Virus record (IMG/VR): IMGVR_UViG_3300031951_011359
Coordinates: 32,531-96,530 of that record
Strand: one strand, 5' to 3'
DNA from: a virus
Length of the DNA: 64,000 nucleotides
Shown here: piece by piece, positions 8,343 to 14,378 of the stretch
How the letters are laid out: every line of letters begins with the position of its first letter
How positions within the stretch are numbered: position 1 is the first letter of the stretch
The notes under the pieces: model-generated
The model's input: the letters and a program-made list of their open reading frames with translations, nothing else
Database searches by the model: none
What the model was told of the DNA's origin: nothing
Position numbers and translations under genes: made by a program

Positions 8343-9365
8343 TTATCTAACGTGATGACCACCAAACATATAACGCATCCCGTTCAAGATTTTTGCTCCG
8401 AATGATCCGAGATTGCGTGAGTTAAATCTTTCAAATAGGGCAGTAGTAATGACAGGAGCGGGAACCCCCAAATCCACAGCGGCAGAAACAGTCCAACGAC
8501 CCTCACCGCTATCGGAAACTCCACCAGAGAAGCGTTTAAGGCTACCATCCCTGCGTAGCACATCAGCAGTAAGATCAAGTAACCAACTACCAACCACGCT
8601 ACCACGACGCCATAACTCAGCAACCTCAGCAACATCAATATCGTAGCAATAGGATTCTGGGTCTGCCATTGGTGCAACTTCTGCGTCTCCTTCTCTGACA
8701 TACTGAGCACCTAGATTAGCGTTCTTCAAAATATTGAATCCTTCTGCATATGCCTGCATAATGCCATATTCAATTCCATTGTGAACCATTTTTACAAAGT
8801 GTCCTGCACCAGGGCCACCACAATGCAACCAACCAAACTCCGCAGAGGTTACGTCCGAGTCAAACTGAGTCCTCGGGGCAGCGGTGATTCCTGGAGCGAG
8901 GGCATCAAAAATCCTTGCACAAGTGGCGACCGCAGTATTTCCGCCACCAACCATAAGACAGTATCCACGATCCAAACCATAAACACCACCGCTAGTGCCA
9001 CAATCAATATATTGGATACCAAGTTTTGCCAGGCGTTCTGCTCTTTTCCGACTGTCTTTAAAATTGCTATTGCCATGATCAATAATAATATCTCCTTCAC
9101 CACAATATCGTAGTAACTCATTGATTGTCTCCTCTACTGTTTCTGCAGGAACAACCATTTGGAAGATACCTGGTTGTTTTCCATCTTTTACTATTTGAAC
9201 AAGGCTTTGTATAGAAGTTGTAACACCATTAACATATCCGTTTTCATATGCTTCTTGTGCCTTTTCATAATTTCTTCTGTATCCCCAAACTTCTATACCT
9301 GCTTTCATCATACGGCGAGACATACCTTCGCCCATTCTTCCAAGTCCAATTAATCCTACTTTCAT
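8343..9365 (-). CDS. gnd: 6-phosphogluconate dehydrogenase (decarboxylating)
   Basis: 340 residues, the shorter bacterial GndA-like form. GLGRMGEGM (7-15) binds NAD(P); CGTSGGVYGLDRG and KMVHNGIEYG carry the substrate-binding and catalytic Lys/Asn residues. It makes ribulose-5-phosphate and NADPH from 6-phosphogluconate. Cyanophages are known to carry pentose-phosphate genes that supply reductant and ribose for nucleotide synthesis; nrdA/nrdB in this window fit that. One sampled 60-base line is about 57% G+C, well above the AT-rich sugar operon, suggesting host origin. Confidence 0.95.
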   Translation of the reverse strand: MKVGLIGLGRMGEGMSRRMMKAGIEVWGYRRNYEKAQEAYENGYVNGVTTSIQSLVQIVKDGKQPGIFQMVVPAETVEETINELLRYCGEGDIIIDHGNSNFKDSRKRAERLAKLGIQYIDCGTSGGVYGLDRGYCLMVGGGNTAVATCARIFDALAPGITAAPRTQFDSDVTSAEFGWLHCGGPGAGHFVKMVHNGIEYGIMQAYAEGFNILKNANLGAQYVREGDAEVAPMADPESYCYDIDVAEVAELWRRGSVVGSWLLDLTADVLRRDGSLKRFSGGVSDSGEGRWTVSAAVDLGVPAPVITTALFERFNSRNLGSFGAKILNGMRYMFGGHHVR

Positions 9366-9373
9366 ATATTCTC

Positions 9374-9466
9374 CTATTGTGGATATGCGTTGTTAAGTCC
9401 CCATACAACAAAAAATCCAATCGTACCAAAAATAGTTAATGCGCTAAAAAGTAAATTAGTATTCAT
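9374..9466 (-). CDS. 30-residue single-span membrane peptide
   Basis: Reads MNTNLLFSALTIFGTIGFFV and ends WGLNNAYPQ. Almost entirely one membrane span. Start overlaps the end of the next upstream small gene. It does not match the small photosystem or cytochrome b6f subunits I can recall. Function unknown. Confidence 0.55.
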   Translation of the reverse strand: MNTNLLFSALTIFGTIGFFVVWGLNNAYPQ

Positions 9467-9569
9467 CATCATCCTCATAAGTTGATGGTTCTTCAAATAG
9501 TTCATCTAACTTTTGCTGTAAAACTCTTTCTTGAAGTTCTTGTAGGTCTTTGTCTGTTAAAACTATCAT
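9456..9569 (-). CDS. 37-residue acidic peptide
   Basis: A helical, Gln/Glu-rich peptide ending EDDDEY. It is coupled to the upstream gene by an ATGA overlap and overlaps the following start by 11 bases. Such dense packing supports it despite its size. No function recognised. Confidence 0.55.
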   Translation of the reverse strand: MIVLTDKDLQELQERVLQQKLDELFEEPSTYEDDDEY

Positions 9570-9745
9570 TTGTCCTTTAATAGTTCCTCCACTCTTTTAC
9601 GCATATTAGTACTATCTTGTTTGAGATAATCCCTCAAAGAATAACCACGCCGTCCACGCATAATACAAGTGCCTTGATAAAACATCGTGGCAGCAAACAC
9701 CAACAGAAAAGCAATGCCAATTATTTCAGAGTAATGTTGAGCCAT
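9566..9745 (-). CDS. 59-residue membrane protein
   Basis: N-terminal membrane span (IIGIAFLLVFAATMFYQG) and a strongly basic C-terminal half (RGRRGYSLRDY...RKRVEELLKDK). Ends in an ATGA overlap and starts within the preceding gene. Function unknown. Confidence 0.65.
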   Translation of the reverse strand: MAQHYSEIIGIAFLLVFAATMFYQGTCIMRGRRGYSLRDYLKQDSTNMRKRVEELLKDK

Positions 9746-9927
9746 GGAAGCAATGGTGGGATAACTCCAATCAACCTTAAAAGTCCCTCAGCAAATAAAG
9801 CAAGAACCACCCAACCGACGCACATACTAATGATGCTAGCATTACGGTTGTGTCGTCGTATTGCTGCATCGATCATCTCCTTAACTTCGGAACGGGTTAC
9901 ATAATCATCATCAAAAGGTTCCATCAT
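9721..9927 (-). CDS. 68-residue membrane protein
   Basis: An acidic helical N-terminus (DDDYVTRSEVKEMIDAAI) precedes one membrane span (SIISMCVGWVVLALFAEGLL). Start overlaps the upstream stop (ATGA); the end overlaps the next gene by 25 bases. Function unknown. Confidence 0.68.
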   Translation of the reverse strand: MMEPFDDDYVTRSEVKEMIDAAIRRHNRNASIISMCVGWVVLALFAEGLLRLIGVIPPLLPWLNITLK

Positions 9928-10073
9928 TTCTCATCTCCAAGAAACTTCGCAAGAGGATCTCTCCTCGTTTTGACTATTTCAACTGCTCTCTTGTAGAACA
10001 TATTATCTGTGTTCCCAGAGGCTTCAAAAGTTTCCTTGATCTTCACCCAATTGTCGTAGGTGTGCTGATCCAT
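9924..10073 (-). CDS. 49-residue hypothetical protein
   Basis: Begins MDQHTYDNWVKIKETFEASG, soluble and charged. First gene after the promoter near 10100 and coupled to the next by ATGA. I do not recognise the family. Confidence 0.68.
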   Translation of the reverse strand: MDQHTYDNWVKIKETFEASGNTDNMFYKRAVEIVKTRRDPLAKFLGDEK

Positions 10074-10097
10074 AAGGTTTAAGGTTGAATACTACTA

Positions 10098-10128
10098 GTT
10101 ATACTAGTGAGTATTTTTAAACTGTCAA
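10098..10128 (-). promoter_or_regulatory. Early-type promoter with overlapping ACTAGT palindromes
   Basis: Minus TTGACA (10123-10128) is followed by TATAAC after 19 bases or TAGTAT after 16. Two ACTAGT hexamers (10094-10099 and 10103-10108) bracket the -10 region and form an inverted repeat. It would drive the small genes down to gnd. Confidence 0.5.
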
Positions 10129-10187
10129 GTTTGTGTTGATACAAAAATATAGATTAAGAGAATCTAAAATTTTGTAATATTTCTAAA

Positions 10188-10270
10188 CGGAGAGAACAGG
10201 AATCGAACCTGCGAAGCTTTTAAACCCAGCCGCTTTCAAGGCGGTGTCCTCGACCAACCGGACTCTCTCC
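10188..10270 (-). tRNA. tRNA-Ser (UGA)
   Basis: GGAGAGA/TCTCTCC acceptor, GGTTCGATTCC T arm and an extra-long variable region fit a class II tRNA. The anticodon loop CTTGAAA gives TGA. Confidence 0.85.
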
Positions 10271-10280
10271 AAATAAGTCC

Positions 10281-10538
10281 TCAACGGACTTCAAAATCTA
10301 ATCGTTTAACTTTACGTTGACGACGTGCTTCTTGCCACTGAATATCTTCATTGGTAAGAACACTAGATTTTGTTTTTGTATGATAAGAGTTTAGCATAAC
10401 AACATTAGATAAGTCAACTGCTGAGATCTTATCACCACGAATAGTCGCCATATTTGGACAACCACATGTTACAGTTTTACTATGATACCCTTCTAACTCC
10501 CTACCACAGGAGCGGCATCTGATTCTTAAGTTTTCCAT
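10281..10538 (-). CDS. Small zinc-ribbon-like protein
   Basis: 85 residues. CRSCG near the N-terminus and a later CGC pair could bind zinc. The rest is polar with a basic tail. It lies between tRNA-Ser and the Dps-like gene. Zinc binding is inferred from cysteine spacing; function unknown. Confidence 0.65.
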   Translation of the reverse strand: MENLRIRCRSCGRELEGYHSKTVTCGCPNMATIRGDKISAVDLSNVVMLNSYHTKTKSSVLTNEDIQWQEARRQRKVKRLDFEVR

Positions 10539-10557
10539 TGTATTATAAGTTTAATTT

Positions 10558-10992
10558 TTATTCAGTAAATGATCTCAAAAACCAAACAAACTTTCCGTGT
10601 GCCTCATTGAGATCATCAAGTAAATTTGTTGTACCTCTTGAATTAAGTTCTTCTGCGATCTTTGCTGCTTCTCCAAACATTTCAATTATTGTAGTATGAC
10701 ATTTCAAGAGATCTTTAATCATCTCCATTTCAGAGAGACCACTTTTTGCTTCTGATACTCTGGATACTTCTGCAACTCTTGAGAGAGCACTAACTGGTTT
10801 AGCACCAAGAAATCTCATATGCTCGGAGATTCTATCAATCTCTTCAAAGAGTGCAGTATATTGCTCACCAAACATTGTATGAACTTGATAGAAATCAGGT
10901 CCAGTAATATGCCAATGATATACCCAAGTCTTTTGGAAAAGTACAAAAAGACTTGCTTGAGTATCAGAAAGTATTTTATATAGTTTTTCCAT
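10558..10992 (-). CDS. Dps-like ferritin-family protein
   Basis: 144 residues of four-helix ferritin-like type. YHWHITGPDFYQVHTMFGEQ matches the Dps block with both ferroxidase histidines, and DRISE supplies the Asp and Glu ligands. Dps proteins form 12-mers that oxidise iron and protect DNA from peroxide. A TATAAATA late promoter lies about 20 bases upstream, so it is made late, perhaps to guard DNA during packaging or lysis-stage oxidative stress. The role in infection is inference. Confidence 0.85.
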   Translation of the reverse strand: MEKLYKILSDTQASLFVLFQKTWVYHWHITGPDFYQVHTMFGEQYTALFEEIDRISEHMRFLGAKPVSALSRVAEVSRVSEAKSGLSEMEMIKDLLKCHTTIIEMFGEAAKIAEELNSRGTTNLLDDLNEAHGKFVWFLRSFTE

Positions 10993-11010
10993 TATACCAT
11001 ATTTTTTAGG

Positions 11011-11018
11011 TATTTATA
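11011..11018 (-). promoter_or_regulatory. T4-type late promoter (TATAAATA) for the Dps-like gene
   Basis: Exact TATAAATA on the minus strand, 19 bases from the start codon and 2 bases downstream of tRNA-Val. Confidence 0.75.
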
Positions 11019-11019
11019 A

Positions 11020-11092
11020 TGGGCAATCGCAGATTCGAACTGCGGACTTTCTGCGTGTAAAGCAGACACTCTAACCGCTGAGTTAATCGCCC
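11020..11092 (-). tRNA. tRNA-Val (UAC)
   Basis: GGGCGAT/ATTGCCC acceptor, standard D arm, CTGC-TTTACAC-GCAG anticodon arm (TAC) and GCAGTTCGAATCTGC T arm. Confidence 0.93.
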
Positions 11093-11098
11093 AAGAAA

Positions 11099-11263
11099 TT
11101 AAATCTTGGTCATCATATATTCTACGGTATTTGCTACATCATTCATAGCATCCCGTAGATTTTCCCGTTGACCCGACTCCTGCCTAACGACTGGGCGATG
11201 ATCATCGGTTAAAGTCCAACGCCACTGTTTCATATCAGAGCAATACCAAAGATTAATTTTCAT
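11099..11263 (-). CDS. 54-residue hypothetical protein
   Basis: Begins MKINLWYCSDMKQWRWTLTD; the first half is Trp-rich and beta-like, the second helical. Start overlaps the upstream gene by 11 bases. No family recognised. Confidence 0.65.
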   Translation of the reverse strand: MKINLWYCSDMKQWRWTLTDDHRPVVRQESGQRENLRDAMNDVANTVEYMMTKI

Positions 11264-11423
11264 TCTTCTGATATTCTAGTTTAATCCAGTTTAGAAGAGC
11301 ATTGACTTCCATAGAAGAATGATGTGGTTCTCCAAGATAATACTCAGTTGTTGCTACATCAGCAGCATACTTTTCAAGTGCTGCAATAGCGACTTCTCTA
11401 TCACGTTGGGAAATAAGAGACAT
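11253..11423 (-). CDS. 56-residue helical hypothetical protein
   Basis: Begins MSLISQRDREVAIAALEKYA after a GGAGG ribosome site. Helical and soluble. Translationally overlapped with the next gene. Function unknown. Confidence 0.68.
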   Translation of the reverse strand: MSLISQRDREVAIAALEKYAADVATTEYYLGEPHHSSMEVNALLNWIKLEYQKNEN

Positions 11424-11454
11424 AAACCTCCTAACTCGTTATCTATAATACACT

Positions 11455-11478
11455 AAAAAGGGGGTCTTGTCAACCCCC
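11455..11478 (-). terminator. Terminator after the porin gene
   Basis: GGGGG/CCCCC stem with a 9-base loop followed on the minus strand by TTTTT, 20 bases after the porin stop codon. Confidence 0.75.
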
Positions 11479-11500
11479 AATTTACACTATGTAGGAATTA

Positions 11501-13018
11501 TCAGAACGTAAACTTCGTCTGAATCACACCACCATAGTTGGAAGATGCACCAGCAAATGCCTGATTGTTAGAGGCATAGAACACTGCAGGAGTTACAGTG
11601 ATATTGTCGGACACCTTATACTTGTAGAAGACTTCCCACATCGTTGCATCCTTATCCAGTCCTTCCGCGTTACCAGGTTGACCGATGGCGAAACCAGCAG
11701 AGTTACCCTTAGCAAACACATTAGACCACTGGAGACCAGCATACCAAGTCTGTGAATCGGTAGCACCAGCAGGAGTTGCCTGACCTGCTGCATCCAGACT
11801 TACGGTGTTCCAACCATAACCAGCACTCACAGAAGGAATGATACCAGAAGTCTTGGGTTGCCAATAAGCACTCAGGGCATAACCATTAGAGGTTTGTCCA
11901 GGAGCAAGGGCACCAGACTTACCAGCAAGTGCGTTGAAAGTACGAACACGAGTACCTTCAGTACCATAACGGTAACCGAATGCAGCACCCCACTGAGGAG
12001 CACGATAACCAATTTGCGCCAGAGTATTCAGAGCACCAGATTCGTTGAACTCACCTTTGGTGGAATCACCACCATTTTGAGCAACATAGTTCACACCAGC
12101 AACGAAACCACCTTTACCTTTCTTGGTAGGTTGTGCCCACTGAGCACCGAAACCAGCACCAGTTGCTTTGTTATAAACACCAGGAGCACCAGCAAGTTGG
12201 AAGAAATCAAGGATTTCAGACTTATATGCGGTAGGAACCCAAGTCATCTCAGTGTTGCGAACCAGAGCACCAGCAGTCAGAGTTACACCCTTAGCAAGTG
12301 CAGGGAACTGGTAGTAAAGGCGGTCAAGAGTAACTGCGTTTGCAGTGCTCTCTGCCTTATCCAGTTTGAACAGGGAAGAAGATGAACCGAAGGGTTGACT
12401 GGAGAAGTTACCCGAACGCAGACGAGTGCGGAGCAGGTCTTTACCAGTGAACGAAGTATCAAAGTTCAGACGGAGATCGTAGTTGAATGCAGTGTTACCA
12501 ACATTCGTGCTAGCAGGAGCCTTGGAAGTACCAGGAGTCCAAGCATTATCTACACCACCAAGAACAAAGTTTACTTCACCTTTCAGTTTAGTGGTAGTAG
12601 AGAAACGGGTTGCTTCCAGAGCACCCACTTTTGCTTCCAGAGTAGATACACGACCACGAATCACGGCAAGTTCATCAGAGAACTCGTTAGCAAGACGCTT
12701 CAGTTCATCAGTAACTTCAGTCACACGGTCAAGGCAAGCATTCAGAAGTGCTGCTGCCTCATAACGGGACATTGCCTTACCACCAGCAAAAGTGCCGTTG
12801 GGGTAACCAGCAACGCAACCATAACGCTCTACAAGGTTGCTGAGTGCCTGATATGCCCAATCAGTGGGTTGCACATCAGAAAGTTGTGAGACACTTGTAA
12901 CCTGCTCAGTGGAAGAGTACTGGTTGACTGCTGCCATATTAAGGTCTGCGGCATTCGCAGCAACAGGAGCAACCATTCCCAGAGCAACAGGTGCAAGCAT
13001 CAGTTGTTTGAGTTTCAT
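11501..13018 (-). CDS. Cyanobacterial-type SLH-domain porin
   Basis: 505 residues. Signal peptide MKLKQLMLAPVALGMVAPVAANAA, then an SLH domain (about 45-99: DVQPTDWAYQALSNLVERYG, GYPNGTFAGG, MSRYEAAALLNAC), a coiled coil (about 100-135) and a long beta-barrel ending in Phe (QTKFTF), the mark of outer-membrane proteins. This is the design of SomA/OprB-like porins of Synechococcus and Prochlorococcus. One sampled line is 48% G+C against 40% in the nearby Dps-like gene, suggesting host origin. It would sit in the host outer membrane with the SLH domain binding the wall. Possible roles are nutrient uptake, receptor masking or envelope change; none is shown by sequence. Confidence 0.93.
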   Translation of the reverse strand: MKLKQLMLAPVALGMVAPVAANAADLNMAAVNQYSSTEQVTSVSQLSDVQPTDWAYQALSNLVERYGCVAGYPNGTFAGGKAMSRYEAAALLNACLDRVTEVTDELKRLANEFSDELAVIRGRVSTLEAKVGALEATRFSTTTKLKGEVNFVLGGVDNAWTPGTSKAPASTNVGNTAFNYDLRLNFDTSFTGKDLLRTRLRSGNFSSQPFGSSSSLFKLDKAESTANAVTLDRLYYQFPALAKGVTLTAGALVRNTEMTWVPTAYKSEILDFFQLAGAPGVYNKATGAGFGAQWAQPTKKGKGGFVAGVNYVAQNGGDSTKGEFNESGALNTLAQIGYRAPQWGAAFGYRYGTEGTRVRTFNALAGKSGALAPGQTSNGYALSAYWQPKTSGIIPSVSAGYGWNTVSLDAAGQATPAGATDSQTWYAGLQWSNVFAKGNSAGFAIGQPGNAEGLDKDATMWEVFYKYKVSDNITVTPAVFYASNNQAFAGASSNYGGVIQTKFTF

Positions 13019-13086
13019 AAAGATTTGTTTTTAGTACTAAACGACATGGTACTTCAGGGTTATTTAAACCCTTTGTATATGGGTCA

Positions 13087-13121
13087 CATAATTGGTGCGA
13101 GTAGTTGGGGCACCAATTATG
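13087..13121 (-). promoter_or_regulatory. 12-bp perfect hairpin in the porin mRNA leader
   Basis: CATAATTGGTGC and its exact complement are separated by 11 bases, about 70-105 bases ahead of the start codon. No T-run follows, so it is not a simple terminator. TAAATAACC boxes lie on both sides (13061-13070 and 13126-13134). Likely an mRNA-stability or translation-control element. Confidence 0.7.
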
Positions 13122-13126
13122 CAAGG

Positions 13127-13134
13127 TTATTTAG
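13127..13134 (-). promoter_or_regulatory. Late-promoter-like CTAAATAA box of the porin gene
   Basis: The minus strand reads CTAAATAACC, as at other late genes in the window. Upstream lies an inverted repeat CTTAAG-N5-CTTAAG (13140-13156) between this box and the early promoter, a possible operator. Confidence 0.55.
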
Positions 13135-13166
13135 AGAATCTTAAGCAAAACTTAAGTTCGAGGATT

Positions 13167-13195
13167 ATCATAGTATAGTTTTGTTCTTCTGTCAA
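13167..13195 (-). promoter_or_regulatory. Early promoter of the porin gene
   Basis: TTGACA (13190-13195) and TATGAT (13167-13172) on the minus strand with exactly 17 bases between. It gives a leader of about 150 bases containing the CTTAAG repeat, the late box and the hairpin. Confidence 0.8.
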
Positions 13196-13213
13196 CTAAG
13201 GTTTCTTTAAGAA

Positions 13214-13285
13214 AGCGGAGTATCGGATTCGAACCGACGACGAACTGCTTGGAAGGCAGCCATTCTACCACTGAATTAACTCCGC
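13214..13285 (-). tRNA. tRNA-Gly (UCC)
   Basis: GCGGAGT/ACTCCGC acceptor, anticodon loop CTTCCAA (TCC) and GGTTCGAATCC T arm. Discriminator T is usual for glycine. Confidence 0.92.
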
Positions 13286-13334
13286 AAATGATGGAGGATT
13301 TCTCCTCCATGCACACTTCCTTCACACAAAAGAA

Positions 13335-13363
13335 AGTATAAGACATAAAGAGTATTATGTCAA
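13335..13363 (-). promoter_or_regulatory. Consensus early promoter between tRNA-Thr and tRNA-Gly
   Basis: TTGACA (13358-13363) overlaps the last base of tRNA-Thr; TATACT (13335-13340) follows after exactly 17 bases. It would transcribe tRNA-Gly and perhaps the porin. Confidence 0.75.
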
Positions 13364-13434
13364 GCCCCCGACAAGATTCGAACTTGCGACCAGCGGTTTA
13401 CAAAACCGCTGCTCTACCACTGAGCTACAAGGGC
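13363..13434 (-). tRNA. tRNA-Thr (UGU)
   Basis: GCCCTTG acceptor pairs with CGGGGGC; standard D arm TAGCTCAGTGGTAGAGC; GCGGT-TTTGTAA-ACCGC anticodon arm (TGT); T arm with AGTTCGAATCT. Confidence 0.92.
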
Positions 13435-13438
13435 AAAT

Positions 13439-13506
13439 GGGTAACGAGTGCCCGTCACCCGCAGGAGACACTTCCTGCAAGTTTCACTGCATTAGAGGGC
13501 AGTGAA
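13439..13506 (-). ncRNA. Three-hairpin structured element in the tRNA cluster
   Basis: Three stems lie within 68 bases: GGGTGACG/CGTTACCC (8 pairs, one G-U, 6-base loop), GCAGGA/TCCTGC (6 perfect pairs, 6-base loop) and TTCACTGC/GCAGTGAA (8 perfect pairs, 8-base loop). The first two abut with no spacer. No ORF fits and no T-run marks a terminator. It may be a small structured RNA or a processing element. Confidence 0.5.
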
Positions 13507-13542
13507 TAAAACGTTTCTAATAGCCTCTCTTACCTCCCATAA

Positions 13543-13635
13543 GGAAGATGTAGGTATCGAACCTACAAAAGACAGTCCCTAAGAACTGCTGGGAATTCCA
13601 CCCAGAACGTAGTTTAGAAGAACCAAAGTCCTTCC
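13543..13635 (-). tRNA. tRNA-like element, class II shape, anticodon unclear
   Basis: 93 bases. GGAAG/CTTCC acceptor core, a perfect GTAGG-TTCGATA-CCTAC T arm, a CAGTTC/GGACTG variable stem and a CTGGG/CCCAG anticodon stem are present. The 7-base loop TGGAATT lacks the universal U33, and no proper D arm can be drawn. It may be a decayed Ser/Leu-type tRNA or a tRNA-like RNA not used in translation. Confidence 0.45.
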
Positions 13636-13637
13636 AA

Positions 13638-13710
13638 CTGGGGCGGCAGGGATCGAACCTGCGACCTAGATGTTAACAGCATCCCGCTACTACCGCTGAG
13701 CTACACCCCA
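13638..13710 (-). tRNA. tRNA-Asn (GUU)
   Basis: TGGGGTG/CGCCCCA acceptor, GTAGCTCAGCGGTAG D arm, GATG-CTGTTAA-CATC anticodon arm (GTT) and GCAGGTTCGATCCCTGC T arm. The HNH gene upstream ends inside it. Confidence 0.92.
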
Positions 13711-14003
13711 TTATGTTGTTCGTGATGTATTTCTCTATGGCAATTAGCACACACAAGAATACATTTATCTGCTTCTGCTTTTTGTTTTTCTATGGCAGCG
13801 GTGGTTCCAAGATTTTTTGTTTCTTTGGTAGTGGGATCAAGATGATGAAACTCTAATGCAGAAATGCATTTATTGTAACCACATCTTTCACACTTACCAC
13901 CTTTATATTCTACTAGAAGAAGTTTGTTTTGCTTGCGTCTTTTAATGACACTTGCTTTATTTGCTTCTCTACGATCAGCATAGGTTCTGGTTTCCTTAGT
14001 CAT
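13701..14003 (-). CDS. HNH homing-type endonuclease
   Basis: 100 residues with a basic N-terminus, GGKCERCGYNK, LEFHHLDP and CANCHREIHH, the HNH zinc core. Closely related to the HNH protein at 7329-7685. Its last codons and TAG stop fall in the acceptor region of tRNA-Asn, the same arrangement as at tRNA-Pro. A TATAAATA late promoter and hairpin leader precede it. Confidence 0.88.
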   Translation of the reverse strand: MTKETRTYADRREANKASVIKRRKQNKLLLVEYKGGKCERCGYNKCISALEFHHLDPTTKETKNLGTTAAIEKQKAEADKCILVCANCHREIHHEQHNGV

Positions 14004-14005
14004 AA

Positions 14006-14038
14006 GGTAGAAGTTTTATTGTTCTACCATTATTTATA
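14006..14038 (-). promoter_or_regulatory. Late promoter and leader hairpin of HNH gene
   Basis: TATAAATA (14031-14038), then GGTAGA (14023-14028) and TCTACC (14006-14011) just before the ATG. Late initiation would fall in the first arm. The leader matches that of the other HNH gene. Confidence 0.72.
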
Positions 14039-14050
14039 AGGGAATAAATG

Positions 14051-14127
14051 TGCCGTTGTGGGGGAATCGAACCCCTACTTCTCCAACTCCCTTGTCGGGG
14101 TGTCCTGACCACTAGACTACCAACGGC
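14051..14127 (-). tRNA. tRNA-like element with abnormal anticodon arm
   Basis: GCCGTTG/CAACGGC acceptor, a TAGTCTAGTGGTCAGGAC D arm and GGGGTTCGATTCCCC T arm are good. The anticodon region pairs best as CCGAC/GTTGG around a 6-base loop AAGGGA, with no U33. Outer arms look like Asp or Glu tRNAs, but I cannot assign an anticodon. Confidence 0.55.
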
Positions 14128-14211
14128 TTGATGGAGTAAGTGTGATATATCTCATAAGGATATAACAGGGACTTACCCTCTATCAGTTTATATATGGAGA
14201 TAAACTCCAAG
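14128..14211 (-). other. tRNA spacer with a small hairpin
   Basis: No gene is seen. AGTTTAT and ATAAACT (14185-14206) form a 7-bp inverted repeat with an 8-base loop, perhaps a processing or stability element. Confidence 0.3.
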
Positions 14212-14285
14212 CGGGTTAGGAGGGACTCGAACCCCCGACCAACAAATTAGAAGTTTGTGGCTCTATCCATCTGAGCTACTAACCC
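14212..14285 (-). tRNA. tRNA-Arg (UCU)
   Basis: GGGTTAG/CTAACCC acceptor, GTAGCTCAGATGGATAGAGC D arm, CAAA-CTTCTAA-TTTG anticodon arm (TCT) and GGGGTTCGAGTCCC T arm. Confidence 0.93.
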
Positions 14286-14378
14286 AAGAGACCTCCTGGT
14301 TTGTGCATCGTTGAGAGGCATAGGAGGGGCGGGACTTATAGGAGGGTTGGAACCTCGCCTGCCCATGAGAATATTATA

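Noticed and set aside
8384-9121. Hydrophobic minus-strand frames within gnd
   Set aside because: Out-of-frame shadows of a complete gnd gene with all motifs intact.
11460-11478. TTGACA near the end of the porin gene
   Set aside because: It is the loop of the porin terminator and no -10 box follows at a proper distance.
14286-14378. G-rich stretch with two TAGGAGGG copies after tRNA-Arg
   Set aside because: Checked for a further tRNA or small gene; no acceptor or T arm and no convincing frame.
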